In this document: piece by piece, positions 23,053 to 24,434 of the stretch | Position numbering within the stretch: the stretch's first letter is position 1 | Layout: the number at the start of each line of letters is the position of its first letter | Origin: Proteobacteria bacterium UBA7821 | GTDB taxonomy: Bacteria > Pseudomonadota > Gammaproteobacteria > Comchoanobacterales > Comchoanobacteraceae | DNA length: 24,434 bases | NCBI GenBank assembly: GCA_002480165.1 | Contig: DLBP01000039.1 | Coordinates: 1,447 to 25,880, forward strand | Direction of reading: 5' to 3' | Notes under the pieces: generated by a model | Databases searched by the model: none | What the model saw: only the letters and a program-made list of their open reading frames with translations | Told to the model about the DNA's origin: nothing | Translations under genes and position numbers: made by a program

Positions 23053-24351
23053 ATGACAGAGACCCCCCCGATTATCCTTGCCAATCAAGTCACTCGATCT
23101 TTTCGTCGATCGAATCAATCCGATCTACTGGTGCTTGATAAAGTAAATCTGACCATCAACCCTGGTGAAGTTGTCTGCTTACTTGGCAAGAGCGGCTCAG
23201 GAAAATCAACTTTATTGAGAATTGTATCCGGACTACTTCAGCCGTCATCTGGACAGTGCTACTGGTATGGCAAGCCTGTTGACGGACCGGTTAATGGCCT
23301 CAGTATGGTATTTCAAAACTTCGCCTTGCTACCCTGGCTGAATGTACTAGAAAACGTTGAATTAGGTGCAGAACGCCTCAAACTCAACTACCACGACAAA
23401 CGAAAAAAAGCGTTAGAAGCCATTGACACCGTTGGACTGGATGGTTTCGAATCAGCATACCCAAAAGAGCTATCAGGAGGTATGAGCCAGCGCGTCGGTT
23501 TAGCTCGAGCCCTAGTTGCTGAGCCTGACCTATTGGTTATGGACGAACCTTTTTCTGCTCTAGACATTTTAACATCTGAAAATTTAAGAAATGACTTAAT
23601 TGACCTATGGGTAGATAATAAAACCAAAATAAAAAGTATTCTCATTGTAACACACAACATGGAAGAAGCCGCCCAAATGGCCGATAGGATACTTATTTTT
23701 GGGAATAACCCTGGGCACATACACAGTGAAATTGTCGTCAACATCCCACATCCACGTGAACAAAAAGAGCAAGCCACTCAAAACCTCATCGATGAGATCT
23801 ACCAGCAGATATCCGACAGTAGCACTCAATCAGAAAAAGGATTGCGGTTTAAATTTATTCCCAAGCACTACCGATTGCCTAGCGTTGAAATATCAGAAAT
23901 AACGGGTATATTAGAAACACTAATCACACCTGACTTTTCCACCAAAGCAAACATATCTGAATTGGCCGATGCCATCCACTTAGAAATTGACAGCTTGTTT
24001 TCGATCATTGAATCACTTGAGATTCTTCGCTTAGCGTATGTTTTGGATAGCAACATTTTCATCACAGAGATTGGTAAAAAATTTGCTGGGGCAGACATTC
24101 AAGATCAAAAGAAAATATTCACCCAGCAACTGTTGGCACACATCACTTTAGCTCGACACATTCGACGTGTTTTAGACGAGAGAAAAAGCCAATCCGCTAG
24201 TTATGCCCGGTTTCATACTGAATTACAAGACCACCTAACGCCAACAGCTGCCGCTGAAGTACTCAAGGTTGTGATAGAATGGGGGCGCTATGCCGAGATA
24301 TTTTCTTACAACGCCAACAGTGGCGAACTTAGTTTGGAAGACCACTACTAA
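23053..24351 (+). CDS. ABC transporter ATPase with C-terminal AAA-associated domain
   Basis: The 432-residue protein powers the preceding permease. The first 250 residues are a standard NitT/TauT-type ATPase: Walker A GKSGSGKST (45-53), Q-loop MVFQNFALLPW, signature LSGGMSQ (140-146), Walker B LLVMDEP (160-166), D-loop SALD, and His201 in IVTHNMEEA. From about 255 a further 175 residues of helical character follow (LETLITPDFSTKANISELADAI, HIRRVLDERKSQSASYARFHTELQ). This matches the AAA-associated C-terminal domain found on some ATPases of this class and thought to be regulatory. All catalytic residues are intact. GTAAGATGACA at the start gives a modest ribosome site; coupling to the permease is likely. 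Confidence 0.94.
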   Translation: MTETPPIILANQVTRSFRRSNQSDLLVLDKVNLTINPGEVVCLLGKSGSGKSTLLRIVSGLLQPSSGQCYWYGKPVDGPVNGLSMVFQNFALLPWLNVLENVELGAERLKLNYHDKRKKALEAIDTVGLDGFESAYPKELSGGMSQRVGLARALVAEPDLLVMDEPFSALDILTSENLRNDLIDLWVDNKTKIKSILIVTHNMEEAAQMADRILIFGNNPGHIHSEIVVNIPHPREQKEQATQNLIDEIYQQISDSSTQSEKGLRFKFIPKHYRLPSVEISEITGILETLITPDFSTKANISELADAIHLEIDSLFSIIESLEILRLAYVLDSNIFITEIGKKFAGADIQDQKKIFTQQLLAHITLARHIRRVLDERKSQSASYARFHTELQDHLTPTAAAEVLKVVIEWGRYAEIFSYNANSGELSLEDHY

Positions 24352-24352
24352 A

Positions 24353-24426
24353 TGGCTATGGGTGGACTTGAACCACCGACCTCAGCATTATGAGTGCCGC
24401 GCTCTAACCAGCTGAGCTACATAGCC
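24353..24426 (-). tRNA. tRNA-Met (anticodon CAT), probably elongator
   Basis: On the minus strand the 74-base sequence folds as a cloverleaf. The acceptor is GGCTATG with CATAGCC and discriminator A, the D-arm GCTCAGCTGGTTAGAGC, the anticodon arm CGGCA-CTCATAA-TGCTG, and the T-arm GGTGG-TTCAAGT-CCACC. The full GGCTATG/CATAGCC acceptor and GGTTAGAGC arm resemble elongator tRNA-Met of E. coli. A CAT anticodon may also be tRNA-Ile2 after lysidine modification, which I consider less likely. The 3' CCA is not encoded. It ends two bases from the stop of the convergent ABC ATPase gene. Confidence 0.93.
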
Positions 24427-24434
24427 AATGCAGA

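Noticed and set aside
1..24434. CRISPR arrays, insertion sequences, prophage genes and attachment sites.
   Set aside because: I saw no regularly spaced repeats, transposase or integrase motifs, and no direct repeat flanking the tRNA or tmRNA ends within the window.

Overview
The window looks like chromosomal DNA from a gammaproteobacterium with moderate-to-low GC. The evidence is the rsmI-lpoA divergent pair followed by a DolP-like BON-domain lipoprotein, an E. coli-type tmRNA, a short (MetG-like) methionyl-tRNA synthetase, and a complete electron-transfer-flavoprotein module (EtfA, EtfB, ETF:ubiquinone oxidoreductase). Gene packing is tight. Many neighbours share ATGA or TGATG stop/start overlaps, convergent genes end on top of each other, and almost no hairpin terminators are visible. 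The single tRNA and the tmRNA do not encode their 3' CCA. A secreted beta-helix protein and a CP-containing secreted protein remind me of families seen in Legionella-like organisms, but that is memory, not a search, and I would not name a genus.

Layout. 1-913: sufB (Fe-S assembly), cut by the window edge. 971-1825 (-) rsmI, divergent from 1855-4530 (+): lpoA, a 41-residue lipoprotein not previously obvious, a DolP-like lipoprotein and yidD. 4527-6884 (-): a membrane-anchored penicillin-acylase-family Ntn hydrolase. 7062-8281 (-): a small membrane protein, ssrA tmRNA and a secreted protein. 8414-8922 (+): Trm112-like protein and a HIT hydrolase. 8919-12344: etfBA (-) divergent from the ETF-QO gene (+). 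12271-13739 (-): a four-helix membrane protein and glutathione peroxidase. 13796-16091 (-): a tightly coupled four-gene cluster (beta-helix secreted protein, 53-residue peptide, ATP-grasp ligase, degenerate ATP-grasp paralogue). 16509-17405 (-): short GspE/PilB-type ATPase. 17517-18164 (+): PAP2 phosphatase. 18176-19795 (-): metG. 19906-21192 (+): an unrecognised helical protein. 21319-24351 (+): a fused double-permease ABC transporter and its ATPase. 24353-24426 (-): tRNA-Met.

How genes work together. lpoA and dolP products act in envelope and peptidoglycan maintenance, with YidD assisting membrane insertion. etfBA and ETF-QO, transcribed divergently, would pass electrons from acyl-CoA dehydrogenases to ubiquinone. 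The ABC permease and ATPase form an importer of the nitrate/sulfonate/taurine type whose binding protein is not in the window.

The most interesting candidate is the 13796-16091 cluster. It encodes a short peptide with a protein-level (Lys-Asp/Glu-Gly)3 repeat and a Thr/Glu/Asp/Lys-rich C-terminal half. Its stop overlaps the start of an ATP-grasp enzyme with intact Mg-binding residues (D229, E241, N243), whose stop in turn overlaps the start of a paralogue in which the aligned positions are N194, K206 and S208. This looks like a graspetide-type (omega-ester/omega-amide) modified-peptide system using an active enzyme plus a pseudoenzyme partner. That is inference from sequence reading only.
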